This document shows positions 53,717 to 62,768 of a stretch of 64,000 bases of DNA, in pieces. The stretch comes from JAJFHI01 sp050633705 (GTDB taxonomy: Bacteria > Pseudomonadota > Alphaproteobacteria > Rhizobiales > Hyphomicrobiaceae): contig JBOEGZ010000012.1 in assembly GCA_050633705.1 (NCBI GenBank), forward strand, positions 1 through 64,000, read 5' to 3'. The notes beneath the pieces are model-generated. The model was not told where the DNA came from and ran no database searches. It saw only the letters and a list, made by a program, of their open reading frames with translations. Every line of letters starts with the position of its first letter. The stretch's first letter is position 1. Position numbers and translations under genes: made by a program.

Positions 53717-54235
53717 ATGTCGTTTAGATCTCTCAAATCTTACAGTTTAGCCAGTATCCTTGTGGGCGCGGTTTTTTTTTCGAGCCTGTCGGCGCAAGCC
53801 GCATCTCTGATCAAAAGCTTCAATGATTGGAGCGTGTTCGCGCATGAAGAAAAACCAAAAAAGATCTGCTTTGCCGCCTCGCAACCAAAAACAACGCTGC
53901 CAAAGGGCGTGAATCGCGACCCGATCTATTTTTACGTTTCGGCTTGGCCAAATGACGGAATTAAAACCGAAGTGAGCATCCGTCTTGGATATCCAGTGCG
54001 AACTAAAGTGCCCGTCCGCGTCACAATCGGCAATAAACAATTCAGTCTCTTTGCCAAAGGCGACAAAGCCTATGTGAGCGATTCAACGGAAGAGTTGAAG
54101 TTGATCGACGCGATGAAAAAAGGGTCGACCATGACCGTCCAAGCAACATCCAAGCGTGGGACACGTACCTCCGACTCTTACTCTTTGCGTGGTATCACCA
54201 GCGCACTGGAAGGCTTGCAAAAAAACTGTTCTTAA
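53717..54235 (+). CDS. Invasion-associated locus B (IalB) family protein
   Basis: The 172-residue product has a signal peptide (SYSLASILVGAVFFSSLSAQAAS) and the IalB pattern: an early FNDWSVFAHEEKPKKICFAAS with one cysteine and a terminal cysteine in LQKNCS, which probably pair. IalB was first described in Bartonella as a surface factor for erythrocyte invasion, but free-living alphaproteobacteria carry many members, so no virulence role follows. The stop codon lies in a perfect 8-bp inverted repeat (54226-54243) without a T-tract. It is convergent with the Smr gene. Confidence 0.92.
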   Translation: MSFRSLKSYSLASILVGAVFFSSLSAQAASLIKSFNDWSVFAHEEKPKKICFAASQPKTTLPKGVNRDPIYFYVSAWPNDGIKTEVSIRLGYPVRTKVPVRVTIGNKQFSLFAKGDKAYVSDSTEELKLIDAMKKGSTMTVQATSKRGTRTSDSYSLRGITSALEGLQKNCS

Positions 54236-54293
54236 AAGAACAGCACGCATTCGGGTTTGGCGAACGCTCACATAGCACTGAACGCCCACGGCC

Positions 54294-54992
54294 TTACCTG
54301 CGTTTAGAACGAAGCTGAACGTAGATTGCGCCATCGCCACCATGGTGAGGTGCTGCGGTTGTGTAACTCACGACAACTTTGCGTAAGTCTGGCTCGGCCA
54401 GCCAACCAGGTACATTTCGGCGCAGTACGCCACGATCCATGTTATCGTCAGGGTCATTAAACGGAACATCGCGGAGCGAGCGATCACCAATACGCAAGCC
54501 CTTACCCGTGATCACCAAGACCCACTTATTGCCGCGCGCGCGAGCGCTGATCAAAAACGAACGTAGTGCGGCATGCGCTTCAGCCTGGCGCATACCGTGT
54601 AAATCAATCCGTGCTTCAATAGAAATCGCACCTGACCGAATCTTACGCGCCTTGCGAACCTCGAAATTGTTCAATGGTGGCGGGTTATTGGGTTTCGGTG
54701 GAATAGAAGCCGCGTGTCCTGGCTGTATTTTCTGAGGTCGTGTCCGGTTGTGAATCACAGATTGGTGCGTAGGGCTTGGCGCACGTCCTCGATCGGACTT
54801 GGTGTTTGGAGATGTTTGATTAAGGTAAGCTTCCAACGCCTCAACATCGTTGCCATCTCGCACATGAGCTTTGCGACTTTGTAATGGGTCGACAGTCTCA
54901 GCAACCCGGTCCCAAATTTCACGGTCTTCGCCCGTCAACGTCTCGGGGCGACGCTTTGCACGCTTACTTTTCTTATCTTTATCATTCGTCAT
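54294..54992 (-). CDS. Smr/MutS2 C-terminal domain protein
   Basis: The 232-residue product ends in a Smr domain, with IDLHGMRQAEAHAALRSFL, the VLVITGKGLR loop and a basic C-terminus. Smr domains nick or cut DNA or RNA; stand-alone bacterial members include the SmrB ribosome-collision nuclease. The first 110 residues are charged and Pro-rich and look disordered. Its start overlaps the mltA stop by four bases, the usual arrangement in alphaproteobacteria. Confidence 0.92.
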   Translation of the reverse strand: MTNDKDKKSKRAKRRPETLTGEDREIWDRVAETVDPLQSRKAHVRDGNDVEALEAYLNQTSPNTKSDRGRAPSPTHQSVIHNRTRPQKIQPGHAASIPPKPNNPPPLNNFEVRKARKIRSGAISIEARIDLHGMRQAEAHAALRSFLISARARGNKWVLVITGKGLRIGDRSLRDVPFNDPDDNMDRGVLRRNVPGWLAEPDLRKVVVSYTTAAPHHGGDGAIYVQLRSKRR

Positions 54993-56266
54993 CGCCGCGC
55001 TTGACGCACCGGTCGAGGTGATGTCTCTCCGGCAACAATGACATTTCCACCTGTCATTGCAGGTAACATGACGTAATAGGTGCCAGGGTGTTTCGTAACG
55101 CCAGCAACCTTGCCAGCCCGAGGCCCTGAACCAAAATAAATGTCGCCACGCTCAGGTCCCTTAATGGCTGAACCAACATCTTGGGCAATCATCAGACGAT
55201 GAAAGCCTTTGTCACCTGTTGCATGTCTCAGCTTTGGCGAACTAACATACACGGGCGTTCCGATTGCATGATATCCGCCATCGACGGCCAAACTCCGCCC
55301 AGCCGAAAGCGGAATCTGCATCACGCCCAAAGGACCCTCATCCTTTTGCGATTTGATTTCGCGGAAAAATACATACGATTTGTTTTGCCACATCACACGC
55401 TGTCCGCGCTTCTTGTCAGATTTCAACCAATCTGACAAAGCTTCAAGCGACATGCGGTGCGCTGGAAAGAGCTTCGTATCGATCAAATACTGTCCAATTG
55501 ACGAATAGGGATGACCGTTTTTGCCGTCATAAGTTACGCGAATCTTGGTGCCGTCTTGAAGACGAACACGGCCTGAGCCTTGCACCTGCAGAAAGAAGAC
55601 ATCAACGTCACTTTCCAAGTAAAGCAATTCCAGTTTTTTGTTTTTTAATGCTCCGGTTTCGATTTGCTGGCGGGTCGGTAGAGCGGTCGAGCTATTGGAG
55701 CGGACGGCTGCGGTCATGCCAACCGTAGGTCGGCGATAAATTGGTGCAGAAAACTTTGCTGTTTTCGTTCGAGACCCGTTGATGACCGGTTCGTAGTATC
55801 CTGTAAGCAAGCCTTCTCGCCCACTGTGATTGATACGGTGGGGCTTAAAATGAGTTTCAAAGAAAGTCTTCGCAACCGTTCTGTCAGGATTGGTTTTGGC
55901 CAACTCTGAGGCATGAAAACATGCGCTCAACAGACCTGGGTCTGGCGATTTCTTCTTTGAAGAATGACCACTTTTTACAGACTTCAAAACACGAACACAT
56001 GATTTGCGAAATGCTTCAAACGCGGCAAGGTGATCATCTTCCTGCCAGCCGGGAAGGTCGTGAAACGACATTGAATCGTAACGCAATATTTGGCGGGTCA
56101 TTGCCAAGCCTGTATCGGAGCGTTTTGGAGATGTTTTAGCGCCTGCCACTGCCTGATCTGCAAATGGTAGCGACGAAGCAAGGATCAAACAACCAGCAAA
56201 TGCCAGGATCGTCGTTACGGCCGAAACCGCACACAGCCCTGTAAAGGATCTCTGTCTTACCACCAC
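54989..56266 (-). CDS. mltA: Membrane-bound lytic murein transglycosylase A
   Basis: MltA cleaves peptidoglycan glycan strands to 1,6-anhydro products. The product has an N-terminal hydrophobic segment for export, the MltA domain with EGLLTGYYEPVINGSR, VDVFFLQVQGSGRVRL and PLGVMQIPLSAGRSLAVDGG, and a C-terminal 3D domain with AQDVGSAIKGPERGDIYFGSG, which holds the catalytic aspartates. GTG at 56266 (425 residues), with a GGGGG-rich site upstream, is preferred to a TTG 24 codons earlier. A cysteine in AFAGCLIL could make it a lipoprotein, though the lipobox is not ideal. Confidence 0.9.
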   Translation of the reverse strand: MVVRQRSFTGLCAVSAVTTILAFAGCLILASSLPFADQAVAGAKTSPKRSDTGLAMTRQILRYDSMSFHDLPGWQEDDHLAAFEAFRKSCVRVLKSVKSGHSSKKKSPDPGLLSACFHASELAKTNPDRTVAKTFFETHFKPHRINHSGREGLLTGYYEPVINGSRTKTAKFSAPIYRRPTVGMTAAVRSNSSTALPTRQQIETGALKNKKLELLYLESDVDVFFLQVQGSGRVRLQDGTKIRVTYDGKNGHPYSSIGQYLIDTKLFPAHRMSLEALSDWLKSDKKRGQRVMWQNKSYVFFREIKSQKDEGPLGVMQIPLSAGRSLAVDGGYHAIGTPVYVSSPKLRHATGDKGFHRLMIAQDVGSAIKGPERGDIYFGSGPRAGKVAGVTKHPGTYYVMLPAMTGGNVIVAGETSPRPVRQARR

Positions 56267-56427
56267 GAAGCACCCCCAATATCGGCTATCCCCCCGGATA
56301 GCTTGCCGAATACTGGGCCAATTCGTGGTGTGTGCCAAGCGTCAAAGGCTGTCGCGGAACCAAATTCCCGCAAATCACAGCCAAAAAACCAGGTTCAGTG
56401 AGCTGACCGTGAAAAAACAAGTTCGGG

Positions 56428-57168
56428 CTAGTTGGGTTCCTGAGTGGCAACCAATTTCCAGTTGGGGTTGGCGCGTGCTTGAGCAGTCGAGATATCGCGA
56501 CTGAAGGACCAGATATCGGTCACTTCTTTCACACTCTTATCGCTACCAGAGATAATCTCGCCATCGCTGTCGCGGATCGCAGTGATCAATTGGCTGACAA
56601 ATCGCACAGTGACACCGGCTGTTCCGTCGTCGGCATCAGCTTCAAGAATCGTGGCCCGCTGGATACCAACGAAACTCTGATCGATAATTTCCTTACGTTT
56701 TTCACGCTCATCGATCGCACCACTAAATCCGTCGTAGACATCCTGGCTCAGCAAATCCTTCAGAGTCTGACGATTTCCTTCAGCAAATGCCGTAACAATC
56801 AACTCGTATGCGCTTTTTGCACCTTCGATGAAGTTCTCTGGATCAAAATTTGAATCGACACCAGAAATATCCGTCAAACCTTGTTTGATGCCCGCATTGC
56901 CACCCGACATCTTCTCGATGTTTTCTTTGATCACTTCCGGGTCAGGACCTTCCGGCTGGGTTTGAGCGGCCAGATCATTGGGCTCAGGCTCGCCGCGCTG
57001 AGGCAAGGTGACAACTTTCTCTGAACCCTCAGCCTCAGGACGAAAACGGCGATTAGCCCGGATATCGTCTTCATCTGTGCGGCGTCCAAGAACGCTACGC
57101 AGCTTCAAAATCGCAAAGACTGCGACGACAAGGGCGATAATCGTGAAGAGACTTATGTCATCGTTCAT
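56428..57168 (-). CDS. TimA/Tim44-type membrane-anchored adaptor
   Basis: The 246-residue product has an N-terminal membrane helix (about 5-27), a charged linker, and a Tim44-like domain from about 110 to the end (NFIEGAKSAYELIVTAF, ADDGTAGVTVRFVSQLITAI, WSFSRDI). The mitochondrial counterpart recruits Hsp70 to the import channel; the bacterial protein is described as an inner-membrane adaptor. It lies beside mltA, fxsA and secB, a conserved alphaproteobacterial block, and is divergent from fxsA across 259 bp. Confidence 0.93.
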   Translation of the reverse strand: MNDDISLFTIIALVVAVFAILKLRSVLGRRTDEDDIRANRRFRPEAEGSEKVVTLPQRGEPEPNDLAAQTQPEGPDPEVIKENIEKMSGGNAGIKQGLTDISGVDSNFDPENFIEGAKSAYELIVTAFAEGNRQTLKDLLSQDVYDGFSGAIDEREKRKEIIDQSFVGIQRATILEADADDGTAGVTVRFVSQLITAIRDSDGEIISGSDKSVKEVTDIWSFSRDISTAQARANPNWKLVATQEPN

Positions 57169-57427
57169 ATTTCAGGAGCTTTCCAAGCGCGCGGAGTAAT
57201 GCTGCATATTGCAACTGATGTAAGAACTAAAGGGCTCGGGGTCCAGCCCAATGGCAAAATTTGCCATATCGCCCTCAACAGAGCCATATATCTGAGCTGA
57301 TATTCACGTTAAGTTAAAGCACATCCTGACAGAAGCCAACCAACTTAAACCGAATATGCTGGTTGAAACGCAGACGATAGACAGCAAAAGACAGCAAATC
57401 TCCAATGGGCCACGCGGAGGCCACTGA

Positions 57428-57943
57428 ATGCGCCTCATACTCCTTATTCTCTTTATCGCGATGCCTTTGCTGGAGATCGCCGTATTCATTCAGCTTGGAG
57501 ATGCAATTGGCCTCTGGATGACGATATTTATCGTTGTTGCAACAGCCATCATTGGCACAACGGTCTTGCATTCTCAGGGCTTTGCCGTTCTACAACGCGC
57601 CAATGCCAGCATGCGACAAGGTGCACCACCCATAGAACCGATTATGGAAGGCGTTTTGTTGCTCGTCGCTGGCGCGTTCTTGCTCACACCAGGCCTCATC
57701 ACAGATTCGATAGGTGGATTGCTGCTTATTCCACCGCTTCGCCAACTTTTTGCGCGTGGAATTATCAAACGGGCAGCTGGCGGGTTATTTGGCGCAACCA
57801 TTTACCAAGAAAATGGCGAGCCTGACGAATTCCACTCTCGGCCTCGCCGCGACGCCTCCACGTCTGATGAAACGGTGATTGAAGGCGAATTCACTCGGGT
57901 TGATGAACATACGATTAATCCCCACCGCCGCAACAATCGCTAA
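57428..57943 (+). CDS. fxsA: FxsA family membrane protein
   Basis: FxsA is an inner-membrane protein; overproduction in E. coli blocks F-plasmid exclusion of phage T7. The 171-residue product has hydrophobic segments at about 3-20, 27-46 and 75-100 and the family motifs MPLLEIAVFIQLG and LLLVAGAFLLTPGLITD. The C-terminal third is charged and probably cytoplasmic. It is divergent from TimA and precedes secB. Confidence 0.92.
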   Translation: MRLILLILFIAMPLLEIAVFIQLGDAIGLWMTIFIVVATAIIGTTVLHSQGFAVLQRANASMRQGAPPIEPIMEGVLLLVAGAFLLTPGLITDSIGGLLLIPPLRQLFARGIIKRAAGGLFGATIYQENGEPDEFHSRPRRDASTSDETVIEGEFTRVDEHTINPHRRNNR

Positions 57944-58084
57944 TCTATTCATTGGTCAACGCGAGACATTTATTGCGACCCCTGCATTGGCATGATAGCG
58001 ACAGGGCAAAATTCATATTGGATGCCGAAAACTCTTGAGATCACAGCGATCACTCTGGCCGAGGCACTGTGCAGGACAACCACG

Positions 58085-58600
58085 ATGGCAAATTCAACAA
58101 ATGGCAACGGCAACGATATTGGTGGCGCGGGCCAAGGTCCCAACCAGGCATCCGTTCAGGTTCAAGTCGCCGCGCAGTACATCAAAGACCTCTCTTTTGA
58201 GAACCCAAACGTAACGCGGCTTCTTTCCGGCCCAGGCGAAAGCCCAAATCTGCAACTTGAAATCAACGTTGGCGCCAAAAATATCAGCGAAGATCTTTAC
58301 GAAAGCGAGATCGACTTTAAAGGTCACGCGACCAATGACGAAGGTACGATTTACGAAATTGAATTGATTTATGCAGGTTTGTTTCGGGTCAAAAATATCC
58401 CCTCAGAAGCTCTTGAGCCGTTTCTTTTGATCAATTGTCCAAGTTTGATCTTCCCGTTTCTACGTCGACTTGTTGCAGACATTACACGCGAAGGCGGCTT
58501 TCCGCCGTTGTTACTCGACCCTGTTGATTTTGCAAGCCTATTTGCCCAGCGCAAACAAGCAGCAGTAGAACAAGGTGCAACTTCTGTTAAACCAAGTTAA
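58085..58600 (+). CDS. secB: Protein-export chaperone SecB
   Basis: SecB keeps precursor proteins unfolded and delivers them to SecA. With the ATG at 58085 (AGGA upstream) the product has 171 residues, normal for alphaproteobacteria; the frame is open back to 57992, but that part is unlike protein. Family features are VQVAAQYIKDLSFENPN, the acidic region EIDFKGHATNDEGTIYEIEL for SecA binding, and NCPSLIFPFLRRLVADITREGGFPP (written in part here as IFPFLRRLVADITREGG). It ends six bases from convergent dnaQ. Confidence 0.94.
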   Translation: MANSTNGNGNDIGGAGQGPNQASVQVQVAAQYIKDLSFENPNVTRLLSGPGESPNLQLEINVGAKNISEDLYESEIDFKGHATNDEGTIYEIELIYAGLFRVKNIPSEALEPFLLINCPSLIFPFLRRLVADITREGGFPPLLLDPVDFASLFAQRKQAAVEQGATSVKPS

Positions 58601-58605
58601 ACACG

Positions 58606-59343
58606 TTAATTCGTTTTCTGGTTGTCTCGATCATTGAAGAATTGGTGCCAAATTGCGCCCTCTCCAAGTGTTTCCACATACACACGGTGGGTTTCGATAT
58701 CTTCAACCGTCAAACAATTTGGCAAAGCCTTTTTTCGTTGCGCTGCCTTCGTTTTCACGCGACGCGCTGCGGTTGGGTCGCCATTGGTTTTTTGCGCGAC
58801 AGAACTTGCCAAACTCAGCGAGGCTTGACGTTCGCCAATCAGCTCCAGATAGACTTCAGCCAACAACCACGAATCAAGTAACGCGCCGTGCTTCACCCGA
58901 TTTGAGTTATCTATTCCATAGCGCTTGCACAAAGCATCCAAGGTGTTTTGCCCGCCGGGATGTTTGCGTCGTGCCAAAGCCAGAGTGTCTAAAACGCGGT
59001 CAGACTGAATGAGTGGTTTTCCAAGTCGGTCAAGCTCAGCATTCAGGAAACCAATATCAAATCCGGCGTTATGAATGATCAGCATGTCGTCGCCGATATA
59101 GTTTAGGAATTGGTCGGCCACATCGGCGAACAATGCCTTATCGCTAAGAAACTGTGTTGATAGCCCGTGAACAGCTTCCGCCTCTCGCGGCATATCACGC
59201 TCGGGATTGATGTAGACGTGAAATTCGTTGATTGGTTGAGGGATACGGTTGACCAGCTCAACGCAGCCAATCTCGACAATCCGATCACCGCCTTGTGCTT
59301 TAAGGCCGGTTGTTTCTGTATCTAGTACGATTTCACGGAGCAT
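58606..59343 (-). CDS. dnaQ: DNA polymerase III epsilon subunit (proofreading exonuclease)
   Basis: DnaQ removes mismatched nucleotides during replication. The 245-residue product has Exo I with D8 and E10 (LDTETTGL), Exo II (HNAGFDIGFLNAELD) and Exo III (RVKHGALLDSWLLAEVYLEL), with the general-base histidine and last aspartate. The C-terminal tail is the expected polymerase-binding part. The order dnaQ-coaE-aroE-maf-ppsR running towards hemE is conserved near the alphaproteobacterial replication origin. Confidence 0.95.
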   Translation of the reverse strand: MLREIVLDTETTGLKAQGGDRIVEIGCVELVNRIPQPINEFHVYINPERDMPREAEAVHGLSTQFLSDKALFADVADQFLNYIGDDMLIIHNAGFDIGFLNAELDRLGKPLIQSDRVLDTLALARRKHPGGQNTLDALCKRYGIDNSNRVKHGALLDSWLLAEVYLELIGERQASLSLASSVAQKTNGDPTAARRVKTKAAQRKKALPNCLTVEDIETHRVYVETLGEGAIWHQFFNDRDNQKTN

Positions 59344-59374
59344 TCGCTATTCCCAGGCTCAGGCAAACACCAGT

Positions 59375-59998
59375 CTATGCGCTTGTCCAGTGACGGTGAT
59401 AAGCCGTCCCATTCAAGGTCAAAATCTTGGCGAATACTGCCTCTGTTTGCGCCTTGGTATCAGCTATTGAAACACTGGTATCCACAATGAAATCAGCTTT
59501 TTTCCGCTTTTCTTCATCTGGCATCTGGCGTTTGAGGATTTCTTGCAACTTCTCCCTCGTCATTCCATCACGCTGCAAAACCCGCTCTTCCTGTTGATCG
59601 ACCCTGGCACTGACAACAACAACACAATCAAACAATTTTTCAGTTCCGGTCTCAAACAGTAATGGAATTTCGATCACGCAAACATCTGCACCATTTCGAA
59701 ATTGTTGATCTAGAAACTCCCGTTCCCCTGCACGAACCATCGGATGTACAATTGCTTCGAGCTGCGAAAACCGCTCTGGAGCCGCCATCAATTGGGCTGA
59801 TAATTTCTCACGCACAACCTTTCCGTTGTCCGTTGATCCGGGAAAAATTTTTTCTATGTGCGCAACGGCTGCGCCTTCATACAGGTCGTGAACGATTTTA
59901 TCGGCATCAATGACCGGCACACCAATATTCAACAAATGCTCGGCAACAGTCGATTTGCCCATCCCAATGGACCCCGTCAGGCCAACAACAATCATCAA
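59375..59998 (-). CDS. coaE: Dephospho-CoA kinase
   Basis: CoaE phosphorylates the ribose of dephospho-CoA, the last step of CoA synthesis. The 207-residue product has the P-loop GLTGSIGMGKST at 6-17, DADKIVHDLY, and the LID-like QREERVLQRDG-type region (seen as QQEERVLQRDGMT). The first or second Met may start it; they are adjacent. Its start overlaps the aroE stop by four bases. Confidence 0.95.
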   Translation of the reverse strand: MMIVVGLTGSIGMGKSTVAEHLLNIGVPVIDADKIVHDLYEGAAVAHIEKIFPGSTDNGKVVREKLSAQLMAAPERFSQLEAIVHPMVRAGEREFLDQQFRNGADVCVIEIPLLFETGTEKLFDCVVVVSARVDQQEERVLQRDGMTREKLQEILKRQMPDEEKRKKADFIVDTSVSIADTKAQTEAVFAKILTLNGTAYHRHWTSA

Positions 59999-60855
59999 CC
60001 TTGCTCCAGGTCAGCGACCACGAGATCATGCAGGTCTTGGCTCACTGTGGGGCGAACTCCAAACCACTTTTCGAAGCCTGGAACGCCCTGATGCAACAAC
60101 ATTCCAAGTCCATCGACAGTTTGATGACCAGAAGCTTTTGCGTCACGCAATAAATTCGTTTCCAATGGAACATAAACGATATCGGCAACCACCGTTTGAT
60201 CTTTAAACGCTTGTGGAGACAAGCCAAGGTCGCCTTCGCCATTCATTCCGATCGTCGTCGTATTGACGATCACACCCGCATCCAATGAAAGGTTTTGGCG
60301 CTGTTGCCAATCACCAACGACGATGCGCGTTGGCAAATTCAATCTGTCAAAATCTTTTACAAGCTTTTCTGTCTTCGCTTTCGTCCGGTTGACGACACGG
60401 ATTTCACCAACACCAGCATTAAGAAAACCATAGACGATGGCACGCGCTGCACCACCGGCTCCCAGAATGGTCACTGGCGCATCCCGCTTTTGCCAATTTG
60501 GTACAGACGCCGACAAATGCGCCATAAACCCTTCCGTGTCTGTGTTTTTAGCGCACAGGCGACCATCGTCTAGCCACAAGGTATTGGCCGCAGACACAGC
60601 TACTGCTGACGCATCTTTTTCAACCGCCAAAGCAAATGCGCGTTCCTTGTGTGGGACCGTAACACTGCAACCAACATAGCCATGGTCACTCAAATTGTTG
60701 AGAAAATGTTCCAGGTCGTCGGGATGCACGGCCCGCTTATCGTAACTGCCATCAATGCCGTATTTTGCAAGCCAGTAACCATGAATCATTGGTGACCGAG
60801 AGTGTTTGATTGGCCAGCCAATCACACACGCAGCCCGACTTGAAGTATCACTCAT
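59995..60855 (-). CDS. aroE: Shikimate dehydrogenase
   Basis: AroE reduces 3-dehydroshikimate with NADPH in the aromatic amino acid pathway. The 286-residue product has the substrate-binding SRSPMIHGYW and the catalytic lysine in VTVPHKERAF. The NTDTEGF segment, the nucleotide-binding ILGAGGAARAIVYGF motif followed by NRTKAKTE, and VADIVYVPLETNLL are also visible. Four-base overlaps join it to maf upstream and coaE downstream. Confidence 0.96.
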   Translation of the reverse strand: MSDTSSRAACVIGWPIKHSRSPMIHGYWLAKYGIDGSYDKRAVHPDDLEHFLNNLSDHGYVGCSVTVPHKERAFALAVEKDASAVAVSAANTLWLDDGRLCAKNTDTEGFMAHLSASVPNWQKRDAPVTILGAGGAARAIVYGFLNAGVGEIRVVNRTKAKTEKLVKDFDRLNLPTRIVVGDWQQRQNLSLDAGVIVNTTTIGMNGEGDLGLSPQAFKDQTVVADIVYVPLETNLLRDAKASGHQTVDGLGMLLHQGVPGFEKWFGVRPTVSQDLHDLVVADLEQG

Positions 60856-61487
60856 ACATCCACCATTCCACGATCGCGCAACTCATTCAGCAACGGCAAT
60901 AAAGGCATACCAAGGATGGTGAAATGATTGCCGTCGACTTTCTCCATCAACTGCACACCTAAACCTTCCAGTTGATACCCACCGACACTTTCACAAACAA
61001 TATCACCAGCCTTGACGAGATATTCTGCAAGGCTTTTTTCCGAGTAATTTCGCATGGTTATATGAGCTGTTTCCACATAACTCCACACAACTTCCCCCTG
61101 CGATGCAAGCGCTACGGCTGTATGCAATTGATGCGTGTGGCCGCGCAGTTTGAGGAGCGAGGTTTGTGCAGCTTCGACGGTTGCAGGTTTTTCAAAAATC
61201 TCGCCATTGAGGGCCAAAACCTGATCGGAGCCAATGACCAAGCCATCGCGATCTTGCCCACTGACATGTTCAGCTTTGGCGCGAGCTAAAACTTCGGCGA
61301 TGTCACTTGGATCAACATCTTCAGTGTCGCCCGTCAAAGCTTGACGAATTGCGGCTTCATCTAAGTCGGCTGGAATAACGGTGTGAGCGATGCCGGCTGA
61401 ATGCAACATCGATTGGCGCGTACGACTTCCCGATGCCAAAATCAGATGCTTTGGCGCGCCGCGGCCATTTCCATTAACGTTAGGCAT
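60852..61487 (-). CDS. maf: Maf-like nucleoside triphosphate pyrophosphatase
   Basis: Maf hydrolyses non-canonical or methylated nucleotides (dTTP/UTP or 7-methyl-GTP types) and influences septum formation. The product has the N-terminal HLILASGSRTRQSML motif, the VIGSDQVLALNGEIFEKP catalytic region, and LLKLRGHTHQLHTAVAL. The ATG at 61487 is chosen (211 residues); 16 further codons are open upstream inside ppsR. It overlaps the end of ppsR by eight bases. Confidence 0.93.
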   Translation of the reverse strand: MPNVNGNGRGAPKHLILASGSRTRQSMLHSAGIAHTVIPADLDEAAIRQALTGDTEDVDPSDIAEVLARAKAEHVSGQDRDGLVIGSDQVLALNGEIFEKPATVEAAQTSLLKLRGHTHQLHTAVALASQGEVVWSYVETAHITMRNYSEKSLAEYLVKAGDIVCESVGGYQLEGLGVQLMEKVDGNHFTILGMPLLPLLNELRDRGMVDV

Positions 61488-62349
61488 CGTCGACGTGATC
61501 CACTTCTGTTTTAAAGCTTGTTTGTTTGGCCGCACGATCAGCCATCAATCGAATAACTGTTGCCGCTGATTCTTCTACCGACTTGCGTGTCACATCAATC
61601 ACGGGCCAACCATGCTCACCGCACAATCGACGCGAATAAGCGATCTCTGCCTTGATGCGATCACGGTCGATATAGGTATTGAGATCTCTGTCAGCCAGCA
61701 ACATCGCCCGATTGCGCCGCACCTCTGCAATGCGATCCGCTGATGCAATCAAGCATACGACAAACGCATTGTGCTGTTTTGTTAGAGCTTCTGGTATCGG
61801 TATTTCGGGCACCAATGGCAGATTTGCCGTTTTAAATCCGCGCTGTGCCAAATAAATGCTAGTTGGCGTTTTGCTGGTTCGAGAAATACCCAGAATAACG
61901 ATATCAGCTTGGTTCAAGTCTTCCGGTAAATGACCATCGTCATGCGCCATTGTGAAGTTTAATGCATCGATTCGTTTGAAATAGTCGGCATCGAGAACGT
62001 GTTGGCCAGCAACCGTTGGAGTTCTCGGAGCACCGAGATACGATTCAAACAGTGTCATAATTGGTTGTAATACGGCCATGCTGGGAACCTGCAATTCCCG
62101 ACAACGCTCTTCTAGAATTTCAGCAAGCTCAACATTGATGATGGTGTAGAGAACGATGCCAGGCGCTTGCTCCACCTCCTGTAAAACGCGTTGCAACATC
62201 TGTTTGGTTCGAATTAACGGGTGGACATGCTCGATCGCACGCACCTGGCCGTATTGGACCGCGGCGGCTTTTCCGATCGTGGTGAGCGTTTCACCCGTCG
62301 CATCAGACACAAGATGAAGGTGAAAGTAACTTGGTAAGTCTTTGGTCAT
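61480..62349 (-). CDS. ppsR: Pyruvate, phosphate dikinase regulatory protein (DUF299)
   Basis: This is a bifunctional serine/threonine kinase and phosphorylase that switches pyruvate, phosphate dikinase (or PEP synthase) off and on. The ATG at 62349 gives 289 residues beginning MTKDLPSYFHLHLVSDATGE, the family N-terminus; 90 open codons upstream are inside the putative origin and are rejected. A P-loop-like ILGISRTSKTPTSIYLAQRG is visible. It is divergent from hemE. The conserved pairing of a DUF299 gene with hemE marks the replication origin in Caulobacter and Rickettsia. Confidence 0.94.
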   Translation of the reverse strand: MTKDLPSYFHLHLVSDATGETLTTIGKAAAVQYGQVRAIEHVHPLIRTKQMLQRVLQEVEQAPGIVLYTIINVELAEILEERCRELQVPSMAVLQPIMTLFESYLGAPRTPTVAGQHVLDADYFKRIDALNFTMAHDDGHLPEDLNQADIVILGISRTSKTPTSIYLAQRGFKTANLPLVPEIPIPEALTKQHNAFVVCLIASADRIAEVRRNRAMLLADRDLNTYIDRDRIKAEIAYSRRLCGEHGWPVIDVTRKSVEESAATVIRLMADRAAKQTSFKTEVDHVDDA

Positions 62350-62768
62350 GTGTGGATGAAAGCTCCAGTTATCCACCGGCCTCAGATGACCGGAGACTTG
62401 CTCAAGAACAACATGGCAGATCTCCACAAAGATATGAACATCTCGCGATTTTCTAACAACTTTCGAGCGAGAACCAACCCGCATGTGGAGTGAAACATTG
62501 TTTCTGTGCGAACAACAAGACACCCACAACTTATTAGATCTGGTTGTTGCCACATCTTTCTCAGCAATCGACTGAAAGAAAGATATAATTTCGTTCCTAG
62601 TGGCCAATGTCGAAGACAACCGCTAGATCTCGTAGTCTGTGTTACCCACAGTGCGCAATGTGCGAAGATCATGGGGACGACTTTGAAATTACCAGCACTC
62701 ACAGCGGTAATAATAAGAGTAATAACCTTTTAAATATTTATATTCTTTAAGAAGGGCGCCAGGAGAAC
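62350..62768. other. Candidate chromosomal replication origin (oriC)
   Basis: This gap holds no gene. Three 9-mers differ from the DnaA box TTATCCACA at one base: TTATCCACC (62369-62377), TTACCCACA (62642-62650), and on the minus strand TCATCCACA (62351-62359). GATCTCCACA (62419-62428) is a weaker match. An AT-rich tract at about 62709-62750, next to hemE, could be the unwinding element. Genes on both sides are transcribed away from it. In Caulobacter the origin is between hemE and a DUF299-type neighbour, so position and content agree. Two GAP-wide promoters (ppsR, hemE) must also lie here. Confidence 0.7.

Noticed and set aside
61535..62619. Upstream-extended starts for maf and ppsR
   Set aside because: The extra N-termini do not match the families; for ppsR the 90 added codons lie within the putative origin.
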